Source of the DNA: Streptomyces sp. NBC_00525
GTDB lineage: Bacteria > Actinomycetota > Actinomycetes > Streptomycetales > Streptomycetaceae
DNA length: 64,000 nt
Direction of reading: 5' to 3'
NCBI RefSeq assembly: GCF_036346595.1
Contig: NZ_CP107834.1
Coordinates: forward strand, 4,216,001 to 4,280,000
Part shown: positions 34,119-42,789 of the stretch, one piece after another
How the letters are laid out: each line of letters starts with the position of its first letter
Position numbering within the stretch: position 1 is the stretch's first letter
Position numbers and translations under genes: made by a program
Notes under the pieces: model-generated
Seen by the model: the letters and a program-made list of their open reading frames with translations, nothing else
Told to the model about the DNA's origin: nothing
Databases searched by the model: none

Positions 34119-36628
34119 CTGCCCCGCCGCCGGCGTCCCAACCCTCCCAACCCTCCCCACCGTCCCGCCGCTCCCACCGCGAGCAGCCCCGCCAGCGCCA
34201 CCGCCCCCGCGAGCGAGCCCGCCTTCAGGCCGGGCGGGCGGTACGAGCAGTCCAGCACCGGCCGGTCGCCGCTCACCGGCACCGCGACCAGGCCCAGGTA
34301 CGAGTCGGCCGGGCGGCCTCCGCAGCTCCAGCCGGCGATCCGGGGCGCGGAGAGCACCGCCAGGCCCCGCGTGTGCGGCGGGAGTTCGGCCCGTACCCCG
34401 CTCCCCGTGACCGAAACCGTCGTCGCCCCCGTCCGTTTCAGGCCGGCCACCGCGGCGGCCAGCCGGTGCCGGTCCAGGCAGCCGACCGCGTCGTGCGGGA
34501 CCGCCCCCGCCCTGACCACCCGCAGCGTCACGGACAGGCTGCCGCCCCCCTCTCCCAGGCTCCGCATCCCCGCCCGGCGCCCCGGCATCCCGCCCCGGAA
34601 GTCCACCTCGTCGGCGGCCGTGCCCAGGCGGGCGTGGGCGAACAGGTCCGGCGCCCACAGGAACACCTCGCTGCCCGCCGGGCAGACCGCGCCCAGGGTG
34701 TACCCGCCGGGCCCCACCGCGTAGTCGTACGCGCCCCGGTCGCGCGCGGCGCCGCCGCCCACCCGGCGCAGCGTGGTCGCCGGGACGGTGTACACGGACG
34801 CGCCGAGCAGCTGCTCCTGGTTCCGGAACGGCGAACGCCCGTACCGCTTCTCCCCGGCACCGGCCGGCCGTACCGTCACCAGCGGCGGCGCGTCCTCGCG
34901 GACCACCGTGACCGGGCGGTCGTCGGGCAGGTTCCAGCCCTGGTGCGGGTCGCGCGGCATGCGGACGCGGGCGCCCACGGCGAACACCGCGTCGGTCACC
35001 GGATTGTCCAGGCTGTGCAGGGCCCGCCCGTTCGACGTCCAGCCGGCGCCCAGCGCGCGGAAGGTGCGGGTGAGCACGTCCGGGGTGTGACTGCTGTAGT
35101 ACGCGCCGCCCTGGCCGCCGGTCAGGAGCGGATCGTTGGCGGTGCTCTGCTCCAGGCCGGGATCGGTCCGGTAGCGCGGCCAGCCGTCCGCGCGGGCCAC
35201 CGCCGCCGACTGGAGCCGCTGGCGCTCGCCCCAGGGCGCGTAGTCGTCCAGCCGGTTGAGCCGCTGCCGGTCCGCGTACGCGGTGGTCGCCGCGGCCTGC
35301 CCGGCCTGCGCCCCGATCAGCAGCAGCGCCGCCAGCACCGCGAACCGGCCGCGCCGGGCGAGCACCAGCGCCCCGGCCGTGCCCGCCAGGCCCGCCGCGA
35401 GCAGCGGATACGTCCATACGGTGACCAGCTCGCTGGCGGCGGCCCCGGCGGCGACCGGCACGAGCACCGCGATCCCGCCCAGCAGGGCCCGCCGGCCCGG
35501 CCAGCCGGAGGCGACCGCCAGCCAGGCGGCGATCACCAGCAGCCCGGACAGCACGAACGTCTGGCGGTACGGGCTGCCGTTGGGCGTCGCGAAGGCATGC
35601 CACAGCAGATGCGTCGGCCCCCACTGGAACGACAGCGCGACGCCCGCCACGAGCCCCGCCCACACCAGCCGCTCGGTCCGCCGCACCCCCCGGTGGAAGA
35701 CCAGGGCCGCCGCCAGGAGCAGCGCCCCGGTGCCCAGGAACACCGCCGGGGTGAAGAAGCCGTACGTGGCCGGCAGCAGCCGGGCCGCCACGTCGGACCA
35801 GTCGGCCGGGGCGAACGTCCGCGTCCAGCCCGGATAGGCGTGCCGCGTCCCCAGGTACACCGGCACCAGGACCGGCGCGGCGAGCCCGACCCCGAGCAGC
35901 ACCGTGCGCACCGCGCGCCCCAGCCCCCGTATCCGCTCCCGGCCCGTCGTGTCGTCGAGCAGCAGCCGTACCGCGAGCACCAGCGCGGCGCCCAGCGTGG
36001 CCATGTACGCGGTGTAGAAGTTCGACACCCAGGCGAGCGTCACCAGCAGCGTGCCCAGGACGGGCCGCCGCCCCGTGCGCGCCCACTCGGCGGCCAGGCA
36101 CAGCAGCGGGAGGGCGATCAGCCCGTCCAGCCACATCGGGTTGTAGACGGCCTCGATCACCGACCAGCCGCACAGCGCGTACGAAGCCCCCAGCACCGCC
36201 GCCGCCCACTCCCGCCCGCGCCCCCGGCGCAGCGCGGTCAGCAGCCAGGTCATCGCGGCCGCCGCCGCGCCCGTCTTGGCCAGGGTGACCGCGTAGACCG
36301 CCAGGTCGATCCGGTCGTGCGGGAAGACGCCGACGAGCAGGGCGAACGGGCTGCTCAGATACGTGCCGAAGTCCGGCAGGAAGCCCGTGCCGTAGCCGGA
36401 CTGCCAGTTCAGCAGCAGCCCGCCGTCCGCCCGGCCGTGCAGCAGGTCCTGGAGCCGGGCGTGGAACGGCACGAACTGGTTGCCCAGGTCGTTGACGCTG
36501 CGGGTGTGCGGGCCGAAGGGGTAGCTGCGGGCGACCGCGTCCCCGGCGCAGAGGGTGAGGGCGGCGAGCAGGGCGGCCAGGGCGGACGCCAGGGTGCGCG
36601 GCGAGCCGGGTATCGGAGGTTTTCCCAT
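34109..36628 (-). CDS. YfhO-family polytopic membrane protein
   Basis: 839 residues from ATG 36626-36628, 18 bp after the previous stop; the ribosome binding site is weak. Residues 1-~440 hold about ten to eleven helices of the GT-C type (LALLVGVFPHDRIDL, WSVIEAVYNPMWLDGLIALP, NFYTAYMATLGAALVLAV). A large extracytoplasmic domain follows (TAYADRQRLNRLDDYAPWG), then a final helix and an Arg-rich tail. YfhO in Bacillus and Listeria glycosylates lipoteichoic acid using lipid-linked sugar outside the membrane. Here it most likely decorates or builds the surface glycopolymer made by neighbouring genes. Confidence 0.8.
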   Translation of the reverse strand: MGKPPIPGSPRTLASALAALLAALTLCAGDAVARSYPFGPHTRSVNDLGNQFVPFHARLQDLLHGRADGGLLLNWQSGYGTGFLPDFGTYLSSPFALLVGVFPHDRIDLAVYAVTLAKTGAAAAAMTWLLTALRRGRGREWAAAVLGASYALCGWSVIEAVYNPMWLDGLIALPLLCLAAEWARTGRRPVLGTLLVTLAWVSNFYTAYMATLGAALVLAVRLLLDDTTGRERIRGLGRAVRTVLLGVGLAAPVLVPVYLGTRHAYPGWTRTFAPADWSDVAARLLPATYGFFTPAVFLGTGALLLAAALVFHRGVRRTERLVWAGLVAGVALSFQWGPTHLLWHAFATPNGSPYRQTFVLSGLLVIAAWLAVASGWPGRRALLGGIAVLVPVAAGAAASELVTVWTYPLLAAGLAGTAGALVLARRGRFAVLAALLLIGAQAGQAAATTAYADRQRLNRLDDYAPWGERQRLQSAAVARADGWPRYRTDPGLEQSTANDPLLTGGQGGAYYSSHTPDVLTRTFRALGAGWTSNGRALHSLDNPVTDAVFAVGARVRMPRDPHQGWNLPDDRPVTVVREDAPPLVTVRPAGAGEKRYGRSPFRNQEQLLGASVYTVPATTLRRVGGGAARDRGAYDYAVGPGGYTLGAVCPAGSEVFLWAPDLFAHARLGTAADEVDFRGGMPGRRAGMRSLGEGGGSLSVTLRVVRAGAVPHDAVGCLDRHRLAAAVAGLKRTGATTVSVTGSGVRAELPPHTRGLAVLSAPRIAGWSCGGRPADSYLGLVAVPVSGDRPVLDCSYRPPGLKAGSLAGAVALAGLLAVGAAGRWGGLGGLGRRRRGRAG

Positions 36629-36645
36629 GGTGTCGGGCCCGGCGG

Positions 36646-38043
36646 TCAGCCGGCCGCCGCCCGCTTCAGGACACGGGCCCGGCGCGCGAGTCGGCGGACG
36701 GTCGCGTTGCGCGGGATGAACGTGAGCTGCGCCGGAATGGCTCCGGGCAGCCCGAGCGCGGTCAGCCTGCGCCGCTTGAAGTAGCGCCGTACGGCGGCCT
36801 GGTGGCCGTTCAGGTAGCGCTCGGCGGCAGGGCGCATGGCGGCCTGGAGCTGCGGCTGCATCGCGTAGCCGACCGCCCCGACGAGCCCGGCGACCCCGCG
36901 CCCGATCTCGTCGGCCGGGGGCATCGACCAGCCGGTCACCGCGGCCGGGTCCGTCAGATCGGGCAGCAGCGCGTCCACGATGGTCACCGGGACGCGGTTG
37001 CTGTTCTGGTACGGGCTGAGCTGTTGCAGCAGCGGCCCGGTGCCCAGGCGGGCGACCGGCAGTCCGTAGAAGGAGGCGGCGGTCAGCAGCGCGGTGGAGA
37101 AGCAGCCGACGACGAGCGCCGGGCGCATCGACTCGAACAGCGTCTCGGCCAGGACCGGGCTGTCGGCCACGGTGAGCGTCGCGCCGAGCCGTTCCGCCTC
37201 CTCCTCCAGGGCGCGCGTCCAGTGGGCGGGCGCGCTGGGATGCGGCTTGAAGACGATACGGGTGTGGCCGAGGGCGACCACGCCGCGCACCATGTCCGCG
37301 TGCAGCTCCTCCTCCTGGCCGGGCGTCAGGATGCCCAGCGTGGACAGGTACTGCCCGAGCAGCAGCGCGGGGCCCGGCCCTTCCTCGGGCGCGACCGGCA
37401 CCGGGGCGGCCACCGGATCGGCCAGTTCGCCCAGCACCTTCAGGAACACGTCGGTGGGGACGATCTCCGGCTCCACCCCGAACTCCGTGAGCAGCAGCGG
37501 CTTCAGACCGGGCACCAGGTCCAGGTGGAGCAGCCGGCGGATGCGGGTGCCGACGAGCTGATCGAGCCGGCTGCGGGTCGGCCCGTAGCTCATCAGCCCG
37601 TCCGCGTACACATGGAGCGGGCTGTCCCCGAACACGGTCGCCAGGGCCTGCGCCGGGTTGGCCTGGATGGACTCGCAGGCCAGCTCCACGGGCGCGTCCC
37701 CGAGGTCCCACGCGCTGCGCACCGCCCGCTCCCACAGCGGGGCGTCCTGCTCGCGCGGCGACCAGCCGGCCGGGTGGAACGGGCTGATGAAGTCGTTCCA
37801 CGAGCACACCCGGTCGAACTCCGCCGCCAAGGCGTCGAAACCGGGCCTGCGGTGCAGCGGGGTGCCCAGCTCCGGAGCGGGCGAGGTGTCGCTGACGACG
37901 AGGATGCGCCGGTGCTCGGAGCGCGGCCCGAACATGCCGCTGCGCAGGGCCGCGACGAGCGTGGCGGCGGCGTACTGCGTGCACGCCGAGAAGATCTGGG
38001 TGGTGGACCGGCCGGCCGGCGCGGTGTATGTGCTGCCGGGCAT
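36646..38043 (-). CDS. Polysialyltransferase-family glycosyltransferase
   Basis: 465 residues. It has the two motifs of bacterial polysialyltransferases and related capsule polymerases: an acidic-x-Gly motif in HVYADGLMSYG and the HP motif in TRIVFKPHPS. A Ser/Thr-containing segment VVGCFSTALLTAASFYGLP follows. No membrane helix is seen; a basic C-terminus (YFKRRRL, RRLARRARVLKR) could bind the membrane. The expected reaction is transfer of CMP-activated nonulosonic acid (Kdn or related) to a growing polymer. Its ATG overlaps the GT2 stop (TGATG). Confidence 0.82.
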   Translation of the reverse strand: MPGSTYTAPAGRSTTQIFSACTQYAAATLVAALRSGMFGPRSEHRRILVVSDTSPAPELGTPLHRRPGFDALAAEFDRVCSWNDFISPFHPAGWSPREQDAPLWERAVRSAWDLGDAPVELACESIQANPAQALATVFGDSPLHVYADGLMSYGPTRSRLDQLVGTRIRRLLHLDLVPGLKPLLLTEFGVEPEIVPTDVFLKVLGELADPVAAPVPVAPEEGPGPALLLGQYLSTLGILTPGQEEELHADMVRGVVALGHTRIVFKPHPSAPAHWTRALEEEAERLGATLTVADSPVLAETLFESMRPALVVGCFSTALLTAASFYGLPVARLGTGPLLQQLSPYQNSNRVPVTIVDALLPDLTDPAAVTGWSMPPADEIGRGVAGLVGAVGYAMQPQLQAAMRPAAERYLNGHQAAVRRYFKRRRLTALGLPGAIPAQLTFIPRNATVRRLARRARVLKRAAAG

Positions 38044-39020
38044 CAGGCCGCGACCTCCCGCGAGACGGGACGGCGGCGCACCCGGCGCAGCCGGTCCGCA
38101 CGGCGCTCGCCCAGCGAATTCAGCGTTTCCGCGAGAATGTCCTGGGGCATGCGCCGCAGGGAAGCCGCACTCATCGAGCGCAATTTCCTTGCCACTGCTG
38201 GTTCGAACCTTTCAATGGATTCCAAATGGTGCGCCATCACCGCGCAATACGTACGCACCGCCTTCGGCATCAGCTTCTCCGCCTCCGGGTCCGCGGCCGT
38301 TTCGGCCAGCACCCGGTCGAACGCCCGGATGAAATCGAGCTGGCGCACGTCCCCGATCTGGGTCAGCGAGGAGGCGACCCCGCGCCGGTAGAAGACACCC
38401 GGCAGTCCGACCGCCGCGAACGAATCGGCCTCCCGGTGCAGCCGCCAGATCCACGGCCGGTCCTCCGCCGTGCGCAGCCCGTCCACGAACCGCAGCAGCC
38501 CCGAGTCCGCGAGCCTGCGGTGATAGGCGCCGGCCCAGGCGTACGCGTAGTCCACCGGCGTCGAGCGGTCGGCCGGCAGGATCGCCTCGCGCGGGCTGAC
38601 CACGGTGTTCCGCAGCCCGAACGGGACGCGGTGGACCGTGCGCGCCTGGTCGGTGAACTGCACATGGTCCGTACGGACGAAGTCGCAGCCCAGCGCCGTG
38701 ATCGAGGCCAGCAGCCGCTCGTAGTGACCGGGCACGACCCAGTCGTCGCCGTCCAGGAACGTCAGATACTCGCCGCGCGCCGCGTCGATACCCGTGTTGC
38801 GCGCGGTGGCCAGACCGCCGTTCCGCTCGTGCGCGACGAGCACGGCACCCGGCAGCTCGCGCTCGGCGCGCCGCAGGATGTCCAGCGTCCCGTCGGACGA
38901 ACAGTCGTCGACGAGGATGAATTCGACCCCCTCGCGGGCATTGGCCCGCAGACTTCTCAGAGTGTCGGGGGCGTAGGCCCGAACGTTGTAGAACGGCACG
39001 ATGACGGAGAGCTTGACCAC
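38043..39020 (-). CDS. Family 2 glycosyltransferase
   Basis: 325 residues from GTG 39018-39020. The GT-A fold has KLSVIVPFYNV, FILVDDCSSDGT and the metal-binding DxD region FLDGDDWVV, with ARNTGIDAARGEYL between. It transfers a nucleotide-activated sugar, probably to a lipid carrier or the glycopolymer repeat. The start has no ribosome binding site, but a TAGCGT -10 box lies 7 bases upstream, so the message is probably leaderless. It is first in the minus-strand run GT2 - polysialyltransferase - YfhO - methyltransferase, and divergent from the DUF6716 gene. Confidence 0.9.
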   Translation of the reverse strand: MVKLSVIVPFYNVRAYAPDTLRSLRANAREGVEFILVDDCSSDGTLDILRRAERELPGAVLVAHERNGGLATARNTGIDAARGEYLTFLDGDDWVVPGHYERLLASITALGCDFVRTDHVQFTDQARTVHRVPFGLRNTVVSPREAILPADRSTPVDYAYAWAGAYHRRLADSGLLRFVDGLRTAEDRPWIWRLHREADSFAAVGLPGVFYRRGVASSLTQIGDVRQLDFIRAFDRVLAETAADPEAEKLMPKAVRTYCAVMAHHLESIERFEPAVARKLRSMSAASLRRMPQDILAETLNSLGERRADRLRRVRRRPVSREVAA

Positions 39021-39027
39021 GCCGTAC

Positions 39028-39033
39028 ACGCTA
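39028..39033 (-). promoter_or_regulatory. -10 box of the GT2 operon (leaderless)
   Basis: TAGCGT on the minus strand ends 7 bases before the GTG. It matches TAGNNT boxes of Streptomyces principal-sigma promoters. No good TTGAC -35 is visible. Confidence 0.45.
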
Positions 39034-39229
39034 GGCGCCGGTCCGGCATTTACCCTGGCGCCGATGGGTACGCCAGGTGAACGAAGAATGTCGGGACAAT
39101 GAACCGGCCCGCTCAACCGCCCGGGAAGACCCATTTCGGCAGCTGATTCGCCAGGTGTCGGCGGGCTGTTAACCCGCTGTTGCCGTCACGTTGGGCCGCG
39201 AATCGGGATGCCTTCCTAAATTCGGAGAC

Positions 39230-40579
39230 GTGCCACGACGTACCGAAAAGACGACCGCTCTCAGAGCAGCCGTGATCGCCGACTCCGACACCCGGTGGAA
39301 ATGGGGCGCGCTCACCGCGCGCCGCCTCACCGCCCCCGTGTCCGGGACACCCGCCCAGCGGGTCGAGATCAGCGGACTGCTGCTGCGCGGCCGCGCGACG
39401 CCGACCCCCCGCCAGCTCGCCGAGGTCGGCGACGTGGGGATCTCCGGCGACCGGGTGCGCGAGGTCACCGCCACCGAATTCCTGCGGGACGTACGGGACG
39501 AGGGATACGACGTCGTCGTCCTCGCCCTCGTCGGCGGCGCCGTCCAGGCCATGCTGCACGGCATCGCCGCACTCCGGCTGCCCGCCCGGCCCGTCCTCGT
39601 CACCGGCTACGTCGGCGTCGTCTACGAGAAGCTCACCGACGGGCTCCTGCTCCGGCACGGCGCCGACGTCGTCCTCGCCAACTCCCGCCACGACGCGCAG
39701 CGCTTCCGCGCCGTGTACGAGGGCGTCGGCGCCGACGCGTCGGCCGTCACCGAGGCCGCGCTCCCGTTCCTCGGCGGCGACCCCTACCGCCCCGAACCCG
39801 GCCGCGACACCCTGGTGTTCGCCGCCCAGCCCTCCGTGCCCGAGAACCGCGCCGACCGCACCTACCTGCTGCGCAGGCTCGTCGAGCACGCCCGGCTGCA
39901 CCCCGGCCGCGAAGTCCTCCTCAAACTGCGCTCCAAGCCCGGCGAACACACCACGCACATCGAGGAACACCCCTACCAGCGGCTCGCCGAACGGCTGCCC
40001 GGCGGCCTCCCGCCCAACTTCCGCCTGGTGTACGGGCACATGGGCGAGGTCCTGGACCGCACCGACCTGCTGGTCACCGTCTCCTCCACCGCTGCCCTGG
40101 AGTCCCTGCACCGCCGCATCCCCACCGCAGTCCTCACCGACCTAGGGGTCCGCGAGGCGCTCGGCAACCACCATTTCACCGGGTCCGGCCTGCTCACCTC
40201 CTTCGACCACCTGGACGCCGGCGCCCGACCCCGCCCCGATCCCGGCTGGCTGGCCGGCCAGGGCGTCGCCGCGGACGGCGGCTACGCCACGGCCTACGAC
40301 ACCGCCCGCGCCCGCGTCACCGCACTGCTGGCCCGCGGCCGCCTTCCCGACCCGGCGCCCTACTACACCCCGGCCACCGCCCCCGGCTACCTCCCCGGCA
40401 TCCTCGCCCGCCACCACCTGGGCCCCGACGGCCACCCGCTGCCCGGCGCCGACGCGCCCCGCGAGGCCGGCCGGGTCAGGACCGCGGTCCGCGAGGCCGT
40501 CCGCGACGCGGCGCGGGGCGCGTACCGGCACGGCGTCCAGCGCGTCGCCCCGGTCGTCCGGCGGATGGGCGAGCTGTGA
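39230..40579 (+). CDS. DUF6716 putative glycosyltransferase
   Basis: 449 residues from GTG 39230, with GGAGA very close upstream (short spacing). A second GTG at 39271 is possible. The first Rossmann half (VVVLALVGGAVQAMLHGIAA, VLVTGYVGVVYEKLTDG, VVLANSRHDAQRF) and the second (LLKLRSKPGEHTTH, LVTVSSTAALESLHRRIP) give a GT-B-like architecture. It matches the family NCBI names DUF6716 putative glycosyltransferase, found beside nonulosonate genes in Streptomyces. It is first of four plus-strand genes ending with 42790-43848. Confidence 0.78.
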   Translation: MPRRTEKTTALRAAVIADSDTRWKWGALTARRLTAPVSGTPAQRVEISGLLLRGRATPTPRQLAEVGDVGISGDRVREVTATEFLRDVRDEGYDVVVLALVGGAVQAMLHGIAALRLPARPVLVTGYVGVVYEKLTDGLLLRHGADVVLANSRHDAQRFRAVYEGVGADASAVTEAALPFLGGDPYRPEPGRDTLVFAAQPSVPENRADRTYLLRRLVEHARLHPGREVLLKLRSKPGEHTTHIEEHPYQRLAERLPGGLPPNFRLVYGHMGEVLDRTDLLVTVSSTAALESLHRRIPTAVLTDLGVREALGNHHFTGSGLLTSFDHLDAGARPRPDPGWLAGQGVAADGGYATAYDTARARVTALLARGRLPDPAPYYTPATAPGYLPGILARHHLGPDGHPLPGADAPREAGRVRTAVREAVRDAARGAYRHGVQRVAPVVRRMGEL

Positions 40580-40611
40580 AAACCACCGACACCACACTCA
40601 CCGGAGCACCG

Positions 40612-41832
40612 ATGAAGCAACCCACCGTGCTCGCCGTCATCCCCGCACGCGGCGGCTCCAAGGGCGTACCGGCCAAGAACCTCGCACCGGTCGGCGGCGT
40701 CCCGCTCGTCGCCCGCGCCGTCCGCGCCTGCCTGGCGTCCGGCGAGGTCACCGACGTCGTCGTGACGACCGACGCCCCCGCCGTCGCCGAGGCCGCCCGC
40801 ACCGCGGCCGAAGCCCTCGGCGAGAGCGCCCGGCTGCACTGCGTCCAGCGCCCCGAGGACATCGCCGGCGACACCGCGACCAGCGAAGCCGCCGTCCTGC
40901 ACGCCCTCGACGCCTACGAGGCCATGAGCGGCCGCACCGCCGACGTCGTCCTGCTCGTCCAGTGCACCAGCCCCTTCATCGCCCGCGAGGACATCGACGG
41001 GGTCGCCGCGGCCGTCGCCCGCGAAGGCGCCGACACCGCCGTCACCGTCGCCCCCTTCCACGGCTTCCTGTGGCGCGACGGCACGGCCCTGGAGGACCAC
41101 AACTACGGCGTCAACCACGACAAGCGGGTCCGCCCGCGCCGCCAGGACCGCCCCGAGGACCTGCTGGAGACCGGCGCCGCCTACGCCATGGACGCCACCG
41201 GATTCCGCACCCACCGCCACCGCTTCTTCGGCCACACCGCGCTGGTGCGCACCGACCCGGCCCGCGTCCTGGAGATCGACGACCCGCACGACCTGGCCCG
41301 CGCCCGCGCGCTCGCCCCCCTCGTGGACCGGGCCCCGCTGCCCACCCGCGAGGACATCGACGCCGTCGTCCTCGACTTCGACGGCACCCAGACCGACGAC
41401 CGGGTCCTCGTGGACTCCGAGGGCCGCGAGACCGTCGCCGTGCACCGGGGCGACGGACTCGGCATCGCCGCCCTGCGCCGGGCCGGCATCCCGCTGCTCA
41501 TCCTGTCCACCGAGCAGAACCCCGTCGTCGCCGCCCGCGCCCGCAAGCTGCGCGTCCCCGTACTGCACGGCGTGGACCGCAAGGACCTCGCGCTCAAGCA
41601 GTGGTGCGACGAGCAGTCCCTGGCGCCCGAACGCGTCATGTACGTCGGCAACGACGTCAACGACCTCCCCTGCTTCGCGCTCGCCGGCTGGCCCGTCGCC
41701 GTCGCGAGCGCCCACGACTCGGTCCGCGCGGCGGCCCGCGCCGTGACGACCACCCCCGGCGGCTTCGGCGCCGTCCGCGAGATCGCGGCCTGGCTCCTGG
41801 GCCCCACCCTCAACACGACCCCCACCAAGTAA
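40612..41832 (+). CDS. CMP-nonulosonate synthetase fused to HAD phosphatase
   Basis: 406 residues from ATG 40612, with GGAG 5 bases upstream; a GTG overlapping the previous stop (40576) is less likely. Domain 1 (~1-235) is an N-acylneuraminate/Kdn cytidylyltransferase: VIPARGGSKGVPAKN, VQCTSPF and ILEIDDPHDLARA-like ending. Domain 2 (~248-400) is a KdsC-like HAD phosphatase with Asp255 and Asp257 (VLDFDGT), Ser in LILSTEQNP, Lys in DRKDLALKQW and GNDVNDLPC, so all catalytic groups are kept. Animal CMP-sialate synthetases have a similar fusion. It suggests a 9-phosphate intermediate dephosphorylated and activated by one protein. Confidence 0.88.
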   Translation: MKQPTVLAVIPARGGSKGVPAKNLAPVGGVPLVARAVRACLASGEVTDVVVTTDAPAVAEAARTAAEALGESARLHCVQRPEDIAGDTATSEAAVLHALDAYEAMSGRTADVVLLVQCTSPFIAREDIDGVAAAVAREGADTAVTVAPFHGFLWRDGTALEDHNYGVNHDKRVRPRRQDRPEDLLETGAAYAMDATGFRTHRHRFFGHTALVRTDPARVLEIDDPHDLARARALAPLVDRAPLPTREDIDAVVLDFDGTQTDDRVLVDSEGRETVAVHRGDGLGIAALRRAGIPLLILSTEQNPVVAARARKLRVPVLHGVDRKDLALKQWCDEQSLAPERVMYVGNDVNDLPCFALAGWPVAVASAHDSVRAAARAVTTTPGGFGAVREIAAWLLGPTLNTTPTK

Positions 41833-41842
41833 GGAACACCTC

Positions 41843-42778
41843 ATGAGCACCTCCCGCCTGCGCACCCTCGGCAACCGCACCGCCGGACCGGGCAACCCCG
41901 TCTACATCACCGGCGAGATCGGCATCAACCACAACGGCGACCTCGACAAGGCCCTCGCCCTCATCGACGTGGCCGCCGAAGCCGGCTGCGACGCCGTCAA
42001 GTTCCAGAAGCGCACCCCGGAGATCTGCACCCCCCGCGACCAGTGGGACATCGAGCGCGACACCCCCTGGGGCCGCATGACCTACATCGACTACCGCCAC
42101 CGCGTCGAGTTCGGCGAGACCGAGTACCTGGCCATCTCCGAGCACTGCGCCGAGCGCGGCATCGACTGGTTCGCCTCCCCGTGGGACACCGAGGCCGTCG
42201 CCTTCCTGGAGAAGTTCGACGTCCCCGCCCACAAGGTCGCCTCCGCCTCGCTCACCGACGACGAACTGCTGCGCGCCCTGCGCGCCACCGGCCGCACGGT
42301 CATCCTCTCCACCGGCATGTCCACCCCGCGCCAGATCCGGCACGCCGTCGAGGTCCTCGGCTCCGACAACATCCTGCTCTGCCACGCCACCTCGACGTAC
42401 CCGGCCAAGGCCGAGGAGCTGAACCTGCGGGTCATCCAGACCCTGCAGCAGGAGTACCCCAACGTCCCGATCGGCTACAGCGGCCACGAGACGGGTCTGC
42501 AGACCACCCTCGCCGCCGTCGCCCTCGGCGCCGCGTTCGTCGAACGCCACATCACCCTCGACCGCGCCATGTGGGGCTCCGACCAGGCCGCCTCTGTCGA
42601 GCCGCAGGGCCTGACCCGCCTGGTCCGCGACATCCGCACCATCGAGGCGTCCCTCGGCGACGGCGTCAAGAAGGTGTACGAGTCGGAGCTCGGCCCGATG
42701 AAGAAGCTCCGCCGGGTCACGGGCGTCGTGGCGGAGAGCGACGCGGCGGCCCCGGCCGCCGAGCCGGTCGCGGTCTGA
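41843..42778 (+). CDS. NeuB-type nonulosonic acid synthase (Kdn/sialate synthase family)
   Basis: 311 residues, 10 bp after the CMP-synthetase gene, with AAGGAA upstream. The TIM barrel carries TGEIGINHNGDLDKALALI, AVKFQKRTPE, STGMSTPRQIRHAVE and the GYSGHETG metal/PEP site. The enzyme condenses PEP with a hexose derivative. Typical NeuB proteins have ~350 residues with a C-terminal SAF (antifreeze-like) domain, which is missing here; the protein ends soon after the barrel (GPMKKLRRVTG). With a phosphatase domain next door, Kdn-9-phosphate from mannose-6-phosphate is a reasonable product, by inference. Confidence 0.88.
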   Translation: MSTSRLRTLGNRTAGPGNPVYITGEIGINHNGDLDKALALIDVAAEAGCDAVKFQKRTPEICTPRDQWDIERDTPWGRMTYIDYRHRVEFGETEYLAISEHCAERGIDWFASPWDTEAVAFLEKFDVPAHKVASASLTDDELLRALRATGRTVILSTGMSTPRQIRHAVEVLGSDNILLCHATSTYPAKAEELNLRVIQTLQQEYPNVPIGYSGHETGLQTTLAAVALGAAFVERHITLDRAMWGSDQAASVEPQGLTRLVRDIRTIEASLGDGVKKVYESELGPMKKLRRVTGVVAESDAAAPAAEPVAV

Positions 42779-42789
42779 CGGGCCGGCCG

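Noticed and set aside
33740..36784. 1014-codon plus-strand ORF opposite the YfhO gene
   Set aside because: Composition is Arg/Pro/His-rich without domains, while the minus frame has membrane helices and family motifs.
38201..38215. GGTTCGAACC-like string resembling a tRNA T-arm
   Set aside because: It lies inside the GT2 coding region and no acceptor, D or anticodon stems surround it. Similar strings at 56780 and 59438 were dismissed for the same reason.
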